Assembly: GCA_025200525.1 (NCBI GenBank)
Contig: CM045770.1
Span: 117,963,429 to 118,027,428, forward strand
Source: Camellia lanceoleosa
Taxonomy: Eukaryota; Streptophyta; Magnoliopsida; Ericales; Theaceae
DNA length: 64,000 nt
Direction: 5' to 3'
Positions 11,737 to 21,044 of the stretch are shown piece by piece; position 1 is the first letter of the stretch, and the number at the start of each line of letters is the position of its first letter. Made by a program: the position numbers and the translations under genes. The notes beneath the pieces are model-generated. The model did no database searches. It was not told where the DNA came from and worked only from the letters and a program-made list of their open reading frames with translations.

Positions 11737-11865
11737 CACCTTCAAGTTAAACACACAAAAACTCGTTTATAAATACTTTGAATAAATTCAACCACCAAAC
11801 TAAACTAGCTAACCCATGTTTCCATAATCAAAAGATCACCTAAACTCTCATAAGTCTAGGGTAAC

Positions 11866-11885
11866 CTAGGGCTCTAATACCAAAC
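11866..11885 (-). promoter_or_regulatory. Element B primer binding site
   Basis: On the minus strand, directly after the LTR end (GCGTGACA), is TTTGGTATTAGAGCCCTAGG. It resembles the initiator tRNA-Met complementary site TGGTATCAGAGC of plant LTR retrotransposons. Confidence 0.85.
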
Positions 11886-12478
11886 TGTCACGCCCCAAAA
11901 TTTGGACAATTAAATATTAAATTAGGACCAAACCCCAATCAATATTTCATCATTCAAATCCCAGGGGTGAAACAAAATCTAAATATTCTCATCTCTATAT
12001 ATATGGTTAAGTAAATTTCAATGCTAAAAAAAACATATACAAGGGAGAAAAAAAATTAATAAACGCCAACCAAACTATCCATGGAGTCATAGTGGAGTAA
12101 TCGGAATTATCTATGTATTCATTTATTTTAATTTCATACATCCATGGGTGTGATTACATCCATAAAATAAATATACATAAAACTCTAAACCTTTCATGCA
12201 CAACTAATCAAAATAATTAAAATCAACCCATTATCTTCATGTAAATACAATATCAAATCAACATCAAATAAATAAAAATAAATAAATAAAAACAATGCAT
12301 TAAACATAAATCAAGGAAAGTGGGTTTTGCACTCACAATTATTTTTCGAAGATTAATGAGTTGCTTGAAGAATTAATAAAACCCCCAAAATAAAACCCTA
12401 ACCCTTTTCTTTTCCTTTTCTCCTCTACCATCTCTCTTTTCTCTCCCTCTCAGTTTGCACTCTTTGATTCCTCACAGA

Positions 12479-12523
<45 letters not shown>

Positions 12524-12854
12524 GGCTTGCTCCTCTTTTTTTTCCTTCCTAATTCCCGTTGCTGCTGCTCCTCTCTCTTTTTTCTTTTTGTTTTTGGTTT
12601 TAGTGAGCCTCTAAGCTTTGTACCCTAATTAACATATTATATTATTTAAATACAATATATATATATATAAAACACCTTTTATATATAAAAAAAATATCAA
12701 TATATATATTCAAATTAATTATATATAAGTAAATATCACATTAAATTAATTAAATACCACATTAAATTCTCATGTATCCACACAATTAATAAAGTCAAAA
12801 ATAAAATAAAGTAATAATAATAAATATGACTTATGAAAAATTAGGATCGCTAAA
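11886..12854 (-). repeat. Element B upstream LTR (969 bp)
   Basis: Runs on the plus strand from TGTCACGCCCC to 'ttaggatcgctaaa'. The partner LTR ends 'ttagggtcgctaca', so the terminal CA/TG is mutated here. Contains a 38-bp CT microsatellite. Immediately to the right, element A's LTR resumes with 'acttactatgagtttctc'. Confidence 0.88.
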
Positions 12855-14492
12855 ACTTACTATGAGTTTCTCAATGTTTTACCAAGTTTTGGCTCAAAAG
12901 ATTGTGTTTTGAAGTGTTGAAATTGAGTTTTTAACTTGGGAAGCAAATTCGAAAATTCCAGAATTTGCACTCTTTGCTTGAACGTTGGAGTCTAAGCTCG
13001 AGCGAAGAATTCGAGCTCCCAGCACTTTTGCAGAGTTCGGGGTTTAACTTGAGCGACAAAATCTACTCTCAAGCAACCACCTTTACATTTGTACCTCCAC
13101 TCGAGCAAAGAAGTCTAAGCTCAAGCGTAAAATTCATGCTCCCATAAGTTTTACAAAATTTTGCAGATCGCTTGAGCGGAGACCTTTTTTATTCAGTCTT
13201 TGGCTCGAGTGACCGTCGAGCGCCTATCGAGCGAAAAATTCAAGCAACCAGTACTGTTGCAGACTTTGCAGACCGCTCGAGCGACCGATATTGCGCTTGA
13301 GCGGACTACCTATTTTTAAAAATTTGACTAAGTGTTTTAACTTATATTTTGGCATCCTAGGCATTCCTAAACCTTAATTAAGACATAATAATGAGGATAA
13401 AGATTAGAAACAAGCCAAGATAGAAAAATCAATGAGTTATGTGTTTTCTGAGCATGTGTTCAATGCACATTTGTTATGTGTTTGTATAGGTCACGCGCCA
13501 TAGGCTATCTGATTTGTTTGCTATGTCCATTTTGCTATCGGAGATATCTATGAGTAATAACTCTATAAAGCTATGTTAGATTATAACTATTTTCAGAATG
13601 TTGAGATATGATCTGTTTTATGAAATGCTATTTTATGAATAGTGAATGAGTGTCCAACTTTCTAAAATGTATTTGTGGCATCCTTAGTTCACAAGGCCTT
13701 CACCCGAGGGAAACAATACCGTAGTATATGTTTATATGGCCCTCGCCCGGGAGAAACAATACCATGGCTTATGATTATATGGCCCTTATCCGGTGGAAAC
13801 AATACCGTGGTTTATACATGGCCCTTGCCTAGAGGAAACAATAATGTGGCTACTTGTACACAAGATATAGACCTTTGAGGTCGTCGGTACCGGCTTTGCA
13901 TATGGGTCCCAAGACCAAGATGATATGATAGCTAATAAATGTACCACATATAACTGTTTATGATTTCTGGTTAAATATGTGAATCCAAATCTGTTTCTGA
14001 TATGAACTCTGATTCTTGAAATTGTTTGAACATCATTCATAAATCTTTTACTCTGTTGTTATTCACTAGGCTCCATCTCACTTTATTATTATGTATGTAT
14101 GTAGGTGACTGGGCACGTAACTAGGCTTAGAGTTGTTCGCCTGGAGTTCTTTTTTGTCAGCCAACCATAATGTCTCCCAATGAGGTTTCCTTTTTGTGGT
14201 GGTAAAGCCTTTGTGAATCATGTTAAAGATCTTTTTGTATTTCTTTTGTTAAGTTTGAACAAGTCTTTTGTAGGTCTGTATGTATGAATGGTGACGTAGG
14301 CATGACATCTTAATTATGGAAATTGAGATTTAAATTTTCTATGCTATGTATGTCTACACAGCTCTATGGACATATATGTTTGCTTTTGCTAGCCTTTATA
14401 TCTTGTTTAATTTGTTCAGAGACCTTTGGTAATCCCAGGATTATTGGCTGGTTATAGCACTAAACCTATAGGGGTGGGTTTGGCTCGTGACA
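12855..14492 (+). repeat. Element A 5' LTR, second fragment
   Basis: Corresponds to 27659 onward of the 3' LTR ('ttactat(g/a)agtttctcaa'). It contains decayed CTCGAGCG-type motifs (12975-13310) and four copies of a minisatellite unit (ggccct..cccggg..gaaacaataccatgg, 13691-13855), against two in the 3' LTR. Ends at 14492 with TTTGGCTCGTGACA. Open frames here are low-value and are not called. Confidence 0.88.
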
Positions 14493-14512
14493 GAGTGGTA
14501 TCAAAGTACAAG
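14493..14512 (+). promoter_or_regulatory. Element A primer binding site
   Basis: Directly after the LTR is gagTGGTATCAAAGTACAAG, a one- or two-base variant of the plant initiator tRNA-Met PBS (TGGTATCAGAGC). Confidence 0.85.
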
Positions 14513-14717
14513 TTATACCGCACACGCGAGTCCATATGAGCTATAGAATGTCCTAGTAAGAATTAGGGACATTACATCTGCATGTGTGAGTGTGTGTGAA
14601 ATATATGAACATCTCTGAACCAATATACATTGACACTAAAATGAAATGAACTAAAATTGAACACCGTGAAAAGAATTATTTGTCTATGTTTATTAGTGCT
14701 CTGTTTACCTATAGCAA

Positions 14718-15276
14718 ATGGAAAATACAATAAGTGATGGTACAGTTGAATCTTCCGAGACTCGGATGAACCGAATGGAATAAATGCTTGAAGCTTTGAC
14801 AGAAGCAATAATGCAACAACAAAGACAAAAACCTTTGCCTTCTCCACCTCCTTTGGTCCAAGTAGAACTGGTAAATAATGACATCATCAGCTTGACTCAG
14901 AAATTTAATAAGATGAAGCCACTGACTTTCTTGGGTGGAATTGAACCTTTAAAGGCTGAAACGTGGATGTTAGAAACTGAAAAGTTATTCGAAGTCTTTC
15001 CAAGTATCGAGACTCAGAAAGTTTTATTAGCCACCTATACCTTAAAAGACGAAGTCCGACATTGGTGGATGCTTGTCCGTGAAAGTAGTAGGACTTTGAC
15101 CTGGGATTAATTCAAAGAGATCTTCTATGAAAAATACTTCACTCAGTGTTTCCGAGATAAAAAGGTGTCTAAATTCCAAGAACTCAAACAAGGCAATATT
15201 TCAGTGGTCAATTATGAGGCCAAGTTCACCGAATTAGCCCATTTTTCCCCATATATGGTGGGCACGGATTATAAGA
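14718..15276 (+). pseudogene. Element A gag, 5' part (interrupted by CACTA element C)
   Basis: The first ATG (14718) begins MENTISDGTVESSETR but meets TAA at 14781. The frame resumes at 14784 and another TAA lies at 15108. The gag domain is recognisable from MKPLTFLGGIEPLKAETWM, LEVFPSIETQKV-like and KDEVRHWWMLV blocks, then SKFQELKQGNISVVNYEAKF and FTELAHFSPYM. The reading frame is cut at 15276, where element C inserted. The same frame continues on the other side at 22835. Confidence 0.85.
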
Positions 15277-15640
15277 CACTACAACAAAAAAGGGTTTTTA
15301 CGGCGCACAATGCACGCCGTAAAAACCCTTCTACGACGTGCAGGCGCGCGTCATATTATGACCAGTCATGAAAAGTCATTCACTTTCAACGACATGCTTC
15401 GTACGTCGTTAAAAACTATTGAACGACAGATTTTGTACGTCGTTATTACTTTTTCTCCGACATGCTATAGTACGCCGTTAAAAACTATTTAACGACAAAT
15501 TTTGTGCGTCGTCGTTACTTTTTCTATGACTACTTTTGCACGCCGTTAATTGATGAGACAAATAACGACACTGATTGCATGCCATAAAATATGTAATACG
15601 ACGACTTATTATGTCTACTGTAGAATATGTAATTTTTTTT
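15277..15640 (+). repeat. Element C left TIR, hairpin and subterminal repeats
   Basis: Just inside the TIR, 'agggtttttacggcg' (15291-15305) is perfectly inverted as 'cgccgtaaaaaccct' (15315-15329) around a 9-base loop. After it come five or more ~45-bp units containing 'cgtcgttaaaaactatt' and 'acgaca(g/a)attttgt(a/g)cg'. These are candidate transposase-binding repeats. Confidence 0.8.
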
Positions 15641-15904
15641 AAAAAAAATATTTGACTAATTTTGTACAATTTAACAAATATTACAAACAAGCATTCACAA
15701 AACATCAATCAACCACCAAAATATTATTTGAAACATCAAAAAGAAATTATATTCATAAATTATAAACATTCAACAATCGTTTATACATTTCAAACATTCG
15801 AAAACTATATCCTTAAGTTCTAAACTGTACAAAAAGTTTAAACCATCCAAAACTATGCATATCTAACTTTCTAAACATAAATTAAGAGATTATCTAAAAC
15901 TACC

Positions 15905-16048
15905 AACAACAGTTCCTATAGCAGTTGCTGCTGCAGCTTTAGCAAATCCACTTACTCCTATCACAAGGACGAGGGTGCCCAATGTATGTGTTAAGGCGCC
16001 TAAACCCGCGGCAATAGTTGAAGCAACTAGCCTTGTTGCATTTCTTGT
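15905..16048 (-). pseudogene. Captured exon resembling a DUF726/TMCO4-family protein
   Basis: On the minus strand, after a candidate acceptor (..CATGTAG at 16050-16049), a 48-codon open stretch reads VASTIAAGLGALTHTLGT, then LVLVIGVSGFAKAAAA and IGTVVGS. It is a small-residue-rich segment like the membrane region of plant DUF726 (TMCO4-like) proteins, as I recall that family. A possible donor (GGTAGTTT) lies near 15905. Only one exon is visible; the hydrolase part of the family is not present. The match is by memory of a compositionally simple segment, so it is moderate. Confidence 0.5.
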
Positions 16049-16606
16049 CTACATGACAAAGAAAACTTCACATAAGTACAAAAACTAACAACTAACGAAC
16101 AAAATATTACAAAAGTATAACAAACCATTTCACGAGACATTAAGGGTGCACAAGATCCCATGCTAAACAGAAATTTCACAAGACATTATATGCTCCCTGT
16201 GAGGCTATTTGGTACCAGCTTATATATTACAAAAGTATAACAAACCATTTCACATGATAATGACTTAGATTGGAATTTACAATCCACCAAAATATGCTTG
16301 AACCATTCAGCAAGTTCTAACTATTGCCCTATAGGGGAAAAAAATTCCATAAAATTGAAAACAAAAAATATTGCCAAGGCCATATAATTATTAACAAAAC
16401 CTTAGACATCAATCATCATCACACCACTCACAGTTGTAGTATACATAACATTAGCAATAGAGAATTTCTCACCAAAAATGATAAACACCCAAGTCGCTTG
16501 AGAGTTTAAAAAGATAAGACAAAGCAAAGCTTCACAAGTTGTCTAACTAAAAAAAGCCTTCACAACTTATGCACAAGGCTGAAGAAAACCTCCATTTTCA
16601 CCATAC
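16049..16606. other. Element C interior, nothing recognised
   Basis: AT-rich, intron-like sequence. The phrase 'ttacaaaagtataacaaaccat' occurs twice here (near 16110 and 16224) and again near 17272 and 17487, which suggests small internal duplications. Confidence 0.4.
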
Positions 16607-16721
16607 CTTTTTTTTTAGTCCAGGTGAAACATCATCTCCTATAAATACAAGAGGAACATCCACCTTCAACAAAGCATGAGATGGGGCCCTTATGAAGGTC
16701 ACATTGAGTCTTGCATCAGAC
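16607..16721 (-). pseudogene. Captured exon resembling a ribosomal protein L25/TL5-family protein
   Basis: Read on the minus strand, the 115-bp segment lies between a good acceptor (TGCATGCAG) and a good donor (AAG/GTATGG). It encodes LNVTFIRAPSHALLKVDVPL followed by VFIGDDVSPGLKKK. The 'VDVPLVF.GDDVSPGL' pattern is typical of the beta-barrel region of plant organellar L25-like proteins (bL25/TL5 family, 5S rRNA binding in bacteria). No flanking exons of that gene were recognised. Exon phase and junctions look intact, so this is a copy of genomic DNA rather than of cDNA. Confidence 0.6.
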
Positions 16722-17167
16722 CTGCATGCAGATGAAACTGAAACAAGTAGATATAGATAAAATCAGAATGTGACAAACTGAGAAGAACTTCAGATGATGA
16801 AACCATGTTAGAAGTATAAACAAATTCTCAAAACCAGAAGACATTAGATAGCAATTCCTAAACTAGAATCGAACAATGCTTCATGTGCCCCTAATCAACA
16901 GGAGTTCCTTTGAACTCCAACTAAACTATGTCAGTGATTAGTTTTTAAATTAGCAGAATTGAACCCCCTAACCTCTCCTTGCAAGCACTTATGTCTTGGC
17001 CCCACGCTGCTAGAGGCCACAAGGCCTTGGGCCTAACTAAACTACTTACACACACCAATTTAGGAATGGTTCAAGTCCATGGAGTTAAATTCTCACGCTT
17101 CCTAATTTGACAGCCTATGTACAAATAAACAGAAAAATAATCAAAGATGAAATTTAAATGGTAGCTT

Positions 17168-17597
17168 TGCCATGCCATGTTTCTGCAAGCATATTTCTAT
17201 GCCACTTGCAGTGGCAATAGTACTAATAAGATTATGAATTTAATAGATAAACCATATTGTAGTACTCATATTACAAAAGTATAACAAACCATATTGTACA
17301 ATCCACCAAAAAAATCAGGTTGTAATGACATGCTATGCAGACCACCAACCATAAATGAAAAAATAGAAAAAATCAAGTTATATGCCATGCCATGTTTCTG
17401 CAAGCATATTTCTATGCCACTTGCAGTGGCAATAGTACTCATAAGATTATGAATTTAATAGATAAACCATATTGTAGTACTCATATTACAAAAGTATAAC
17501 AAACCATATTGTACAATCCACCAAAAAAATCAGGTTGTAATGACATGCTATGCAGACCACCAACCATAAATGAAAAAATAGAAAAAATCAAGTTATA
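17168..17597. repeat. 215-bp tandem duplication inside element C
   Basis: The unit beginning 'tgccatgccatgtttctgc' at 17168 is repeated without a gap from 17383, to 'aaaaaatcaagttat' at 17596. The two copies differ by very few bases (for example actaata versus actcata), so the duplication is recent compared with the element's other internal repeats. Confidence 0.9.
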
Positions 17598-17611
17598 GGT
17601 GATTTCCAGAC

Positions 17612-17744
17612 CTGGAATTGGAATATTAATTTTTGGTGCCTGTGCAACCACTCCATGTCGTGTTCCTCTTGTAACAAAATTCAACCTTTTGCTTCTTCTT
17701 CTTTTCTTGCTCCTTCCTCTCCATTTCACGCTTCATGTCAACCT
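17612..17744 (-). pseudogene. Captured exon 4 of an unidentified gene (Lys/Glu-rich), frameshifted
   Basis: After an acceptor (TTTAAGTAG/AGG) the minus strand reads EVDMKREMERKEQEKKKKQK then VEF. It then shifts frame to continue as VTRGTRHGVVAQAPKINIPI, ending before a GT at 17611-17610. The phase (one base carried from the previous exon) fits the exon at 18567-18627, so I infer one source gene. I do not recognise the protein; a nuclear protein is possible given the basic/acidic stretch, but this is a guess. Confidence 0.45.
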
Positions 17745-18566
17745 CTACTTAAAAACATAGAAACCATGAGTGACTGGATTTTATGTTTAACAGAAATATA
17801 ATAGCATTAGCAACAAATTAGACACTGTCAAATAAGGAAGTTCATGCAGAGCTGTACAAATTAATAAACTATGGCTGCACATGAACTATACTATTCATGA
17901 AATAGTTCAAGCTTTGCTCAACAGAGGCAGATTCAAACTCATCAATTGGTGTTGATAAAAACAGAGCTAAGGCCATAAAAAAATAAAATTAAAAAAAAAA
18001 ACACCTCAACAAAGCATAAATTTAAAGAAGTGGCAATAATTGCAAATCAGTTGTCTCAAGTTGAAACCATCTTGGAGCTTCACATAGTCTAGTTTGTAGT
18101 TATTTTAGGATCTTACTATATGACTAGGATCACACTGAATTCCAAGAACTTATACTCCAAAAAATTGGATCAAGTTCTATAATTTGTAAATATAAAATCT
18201 AATTACTAATACCAGCATGCTTCTATAACTGAAGCTCCAACTTCACAGCTACTGTTAAAAAGTGATACAAGGGTACTTCACATTTTGAGTGATTGAACCA
18301 AGTCTACAGTGTGACCAAGCACAAATAATTCAGAATTTTAATTATTTTAAGCATAGATCAATGAACAATTCAGAATCAATCAAAGAAAAAAATGAACCAA
18401 CCAGGAATTGTCTTCGTAGGAATAAACAATTGATATGAAGCATTCAAGGAATAGCAAAGATATATATATACACAAATATATATTCATTTTCAATTTCCAC
18501 CCTCTTTTGTTACATGGCATATTTATGACTCATAAGGGATAAAACATGTTATTCGGTTCAGAGTAC

Positions 18567-18627
18567 CTCTGGCACCATTTGGTTGTTCCCACTTTGACAT
18601 TCGAGTTCCGTCAAATGCAGATGTGAC
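18567..18627 (-). pseudogene. Captured exon 3 of the same unidentified gene
   Basis: A 61-bp segment between CAATTTCAG and GTACTC on the minus strand encodes VTSAFDGTRMSKWEQPNGA. Its reading phase joins without a break to the exon at 18767-18818 upstream and 17612-17744 downstream. Confidence 0.5.
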
Positions 18628-18766
18628 CTGAAATTGGTTGATAGCAATGCCTTTAAAAGAATTTCATTATCAACAATGGGATCATAAAGAAATCCACAAG
18701 ACACATGTCACATATTAATTATCAATAAAATTGAACTAATAGCATGAATTGGTCAATGCAACTTAC

Positions 18767-18818
18767 AATTCCAAAAGGAAGCTCCTCCCCACTAGCAAGG
18801 ACCAAACCGGAGTATATT
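18767..18818 (-). pseudogene. Captured exon 2 of the same unidentified gene
   Basis: A 52-bp segment between TTAAACAG and GTAAGTTG on the minus strand encodes IYSGLVLASGEELPFGI. Both junctions follow plant splice consensus. Confidence 0.5.
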
Positions 18819-18964
18819 CTGTTTAATTTTTGAAGTAAAGGGAGTAGTACTAGCATGCTAATGATCTATAGAGAATGAGATGTGTATCTAACCACAAAAA
18901 CAATCAGAGCAACGCCATGAGATTAATTCTATATTCACAAAAGAGAACCAAAAGAAAAGCGCAC

Positions 18965-19078
18965 CGTGGAGCAGTTTTCCCATCCTTGTCATCATCAATA
19001 AGTGAAGCAGAAGTAGAATTTTGACCATTGGTGAGTGGGCCAGCGGTAATAGCTTTTACTCTAGGAATTCTTATTTTT
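18965..19078 (-). pseudogene. Captured exon 1 (first visible) of the same unidentified gene
   Basis: Minus-strand reading VKAITAGPLTNGQNSTSA then SLIDDDKDGKTAPR, ending with a split codon at a GTGCGC donor that is completed by the first base of the exon at 18767-18818. The 5' boundary is uncertain. Four consecutive frame-compatible exons make a captured genomic segment much more likely than chance open frames. Confidence 0.45.
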
Positions 19079-19982
19079 CTTTAGAACGTAATGCGGCGAT
19101 ACTAATACCCATGTTCCGCCATTTGTCCCGATCATGTAAATAGGCATGAAACTAGTAAATAGCATCTTGGTGTAAATGAAAATCATGCAATAGAAAACAT
19201 GAGCAAACTAATGATCTTGGTAAAGAAAGCAGCAGAATCGGATGCAAAAAACCATCATCATAGCGACAAATGAAGCGAGAGTTGATGTGGCAACATCAAC
19301 CTCATAAAGATCTTGAATATGTTAAAGAAAACTTGCACAAGCATCATCTTTACCACACAAGATGATTAATAATCCACTAACTACAAACTGAAATCCACCT
19401 AAAAGGGCCCACAAGATAATGGGTCATGTGAGGAAATATGGACCGAGAAAGGGCCCACAAGAACCTCATAATCAGCCAATATCACTTCTAGTGCCGGTCC
19501 ACCAACACTCAAAAGCGAAATGGGTCTAGGCCCAAAAAGAAAAAGCTAAAAATAAGGTTACATATCTTTCAATGTACTTAACCAGATATTTTTCAAGATA
19601 ATACAAGAAGAAAATGAAAATTTGAATTACAAGCTACAATAACCATATATGTTTTTTATGAATGGTCTACTACTCAATGTGAGTTTAAAATTTTCTTCAA
19701 CAAGATTGTTAAGAATGAATTTTGCCAAGATTGAACTCACTTTAAGAATGGTTAATCAATCATGTCCATTGCATTGCTTATTTGAATTATCTGAGAATGA
19801 TAATCCATTTTAGAAGATGGTGTTTTGTGTAGTTGATGCTGGTTTACTATTTACTTGGGTGACAATTGTTCTTTATTGAGAATATGATTGATAATCTAGT
19901 CAAACCTTTGGCAATTAAATTGTGAAAATGTTCATGAACAACCGTTGTTTTCTTGTCTTTCCATGCATATTTCTTCTACAAG
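19079..19982. other. Element C interior: junction zone and probable captured intron of NRPE1
   Basis: No coding exon is recognised. The last ~300 bp (from about 19650) look like intron sequence on the plus strand: T-rich, ending in 'ttgtttt(c)ttgtctttcc' and the acceptor ACAAG directly before the NRPE1 exon. Confidence 0.4.
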
Positions 19983-20585
19983 GCATCTCGTGACATGGAT
20001 ACACGATTTGGGATTAACAAAGGGCAAAGCGATTCTACTACTAAAGCATGGCTTGAGAAGATGAAAACCCTATTTATCAGAAAGGGTTGTGGATTCTCCT
20101 CACAGAGTGTTATTACAGGTGATGCATATAAAGGAGTCAATGAGATTGGGCTGCCTTTTGAAATTGCTCAACAGATAACATTTGAGGAGAGAGTTACTCA
20201 ATATAACATGCAGTATCTGCAGAAGCTGGTTGATGAAAAGTTGTGTTTAACCTATAGGGATGGTTTGTCAACCTACTCGCTGAGGGAAGGTTCGAAGGGG
20301 CATACTTTTTTAAGACCTGGTCAAGTGGTACATCGACGGATAATGGATGGGGATATTGTTTTCATCAATAGACCTCCAACAATGCATAAACATTCCCTGC
20401 AAGCTTTGTCGGTTTATGTTCACAATGACCATACAGTCAAGATCAACCCTCTTATATGTGGGCCACTTAGTGTTGATTTTGATGGTGACTGTGTCCATAT
20501 ATTTTATCCTCAATCCCTTGTTGCAAAATCAGAGGTTTTGGAATTGTTCTCTGTAGAGAAACAGTTGCTTAGTTCTCATAGTGCA
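19983..20585 (+). pseudogene. NRPE1: Captured fragment of NRPE1, largest subunit of RNA polymerase V
   Basis: The open frame (usable ATG at 19953, stop at 20613) has homology from an acceptor-like junction at 19982/19983 to about 20585. Blocks in order are TKAWLEKMKTLFIRKGCGFS, SSQSVITGDAYKGVNEIGLP, FEIAQQITFEERVTQ, LQKLVDEKLCLTY, LRPGQVVHRRIMDGD, INRPPTMHKHSLQA and VDFDGDCVHIFYPQSL. The last contains the DFDGD metal-A motif of the multisubunit RNA polymerase largest subunit. The DFDGDCVH/FYPQSL form and FSVEKQLLSSHS point to Pol V (NRPE1) rather than Pol II. Pol V makes scaffold transcripts for RNA-directed DNA methylation, the pathway that silences transposons. The piece covers only part of the core; after LLSSHS the homology stops and unrelated codons lead to TAA. 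About 200 codons are free of stops. It lies on the opposite strand to the other captured exons. Confidence 0.85.
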
Positions 20586-20954
20586 ACTAAAGAATGTATT
20601 TTGGACTCTTTTTAACTCTAAAATTAGACATTAACCATACAGAGGGAAACATAAAACTTAAACCTTCATCTCCGCAATACAGAGTAAACTCATTCCCCAT
20701 GTAGTGTACACAACCAAAGACCAACAAGAAAATAATAAAACAAAAATAACATGTGATTTTTGGCAACGCAAACTATACATATTAGCCATAATGAGATACA
20801 CAAAACTTTTGTGACTAATAAACACACACAAATTTCATCAACAAAATTGTTAGTTATATTCTAACACAAGCACAAATCACTACTCCCACATAAATCAATT
20901 TATAAGAATCTTCTTCTAACAAGAAAACTATTATTTATATATATGTGTACGTAC

Positions 20955-21044
20955 CTTATCGGAATGAAGATAGACTTTGTCTCTAAAGAGAAGAACAACA
21001 CTGGCCTCATCAAGAACACGGGTGAAAGCAGCGACTGAGTGTTC
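20955..21044 (-). pseudogene. Captured exon resembling mitochondrial calcium uniporter (MCU)
   Basis: A 90-bp minus-strand segment bounded by ATTTTCAG and GTACGTAC encodes EHSVAAFTRVLDEAS followed by [15 protein letters not shown]. Plant MCU proteins have a near-identical 'A.[21 protein letters not shown]' segment in the N-terminal matrix domain before 'VVDLV'. Exactly 30 codons in phase 0, no stop. The inner-membrane channel part of MCU (DIME motif) is absent. Confidence 0.68.

Larger units (their letters stand above)
6261..12854 (-). mobile_element. Element B: degenerate Ty3/gypsy retrotransposon inside A's 5' LTR
   Basis: Two related LTRs face the same way: 6261-7194 (downstream LTR on the minus strand) and 11886-12854 (upstream LTR). 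On the minus strand the intact LTR runs from TGTAGCGACC-like to GGGGCGTGACA. It is followed at once by a tRNA-Met type PBS, TTTGGTATTAGAGCCCTAGG. The internal region is about 4.7 kb and holds gag, protease, RT, RNase H, integrase and a chromodomain-like tail in Ty3/gypsy order, all with in-frame stops. The left end lacks the terminal 51 bp present at 11886-11936. This loss coincides with the loss of about 777 bp of A's LTR, so a deletion after insertion is inferred. The left target duplication is lost with it. Confidence 0.9.
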
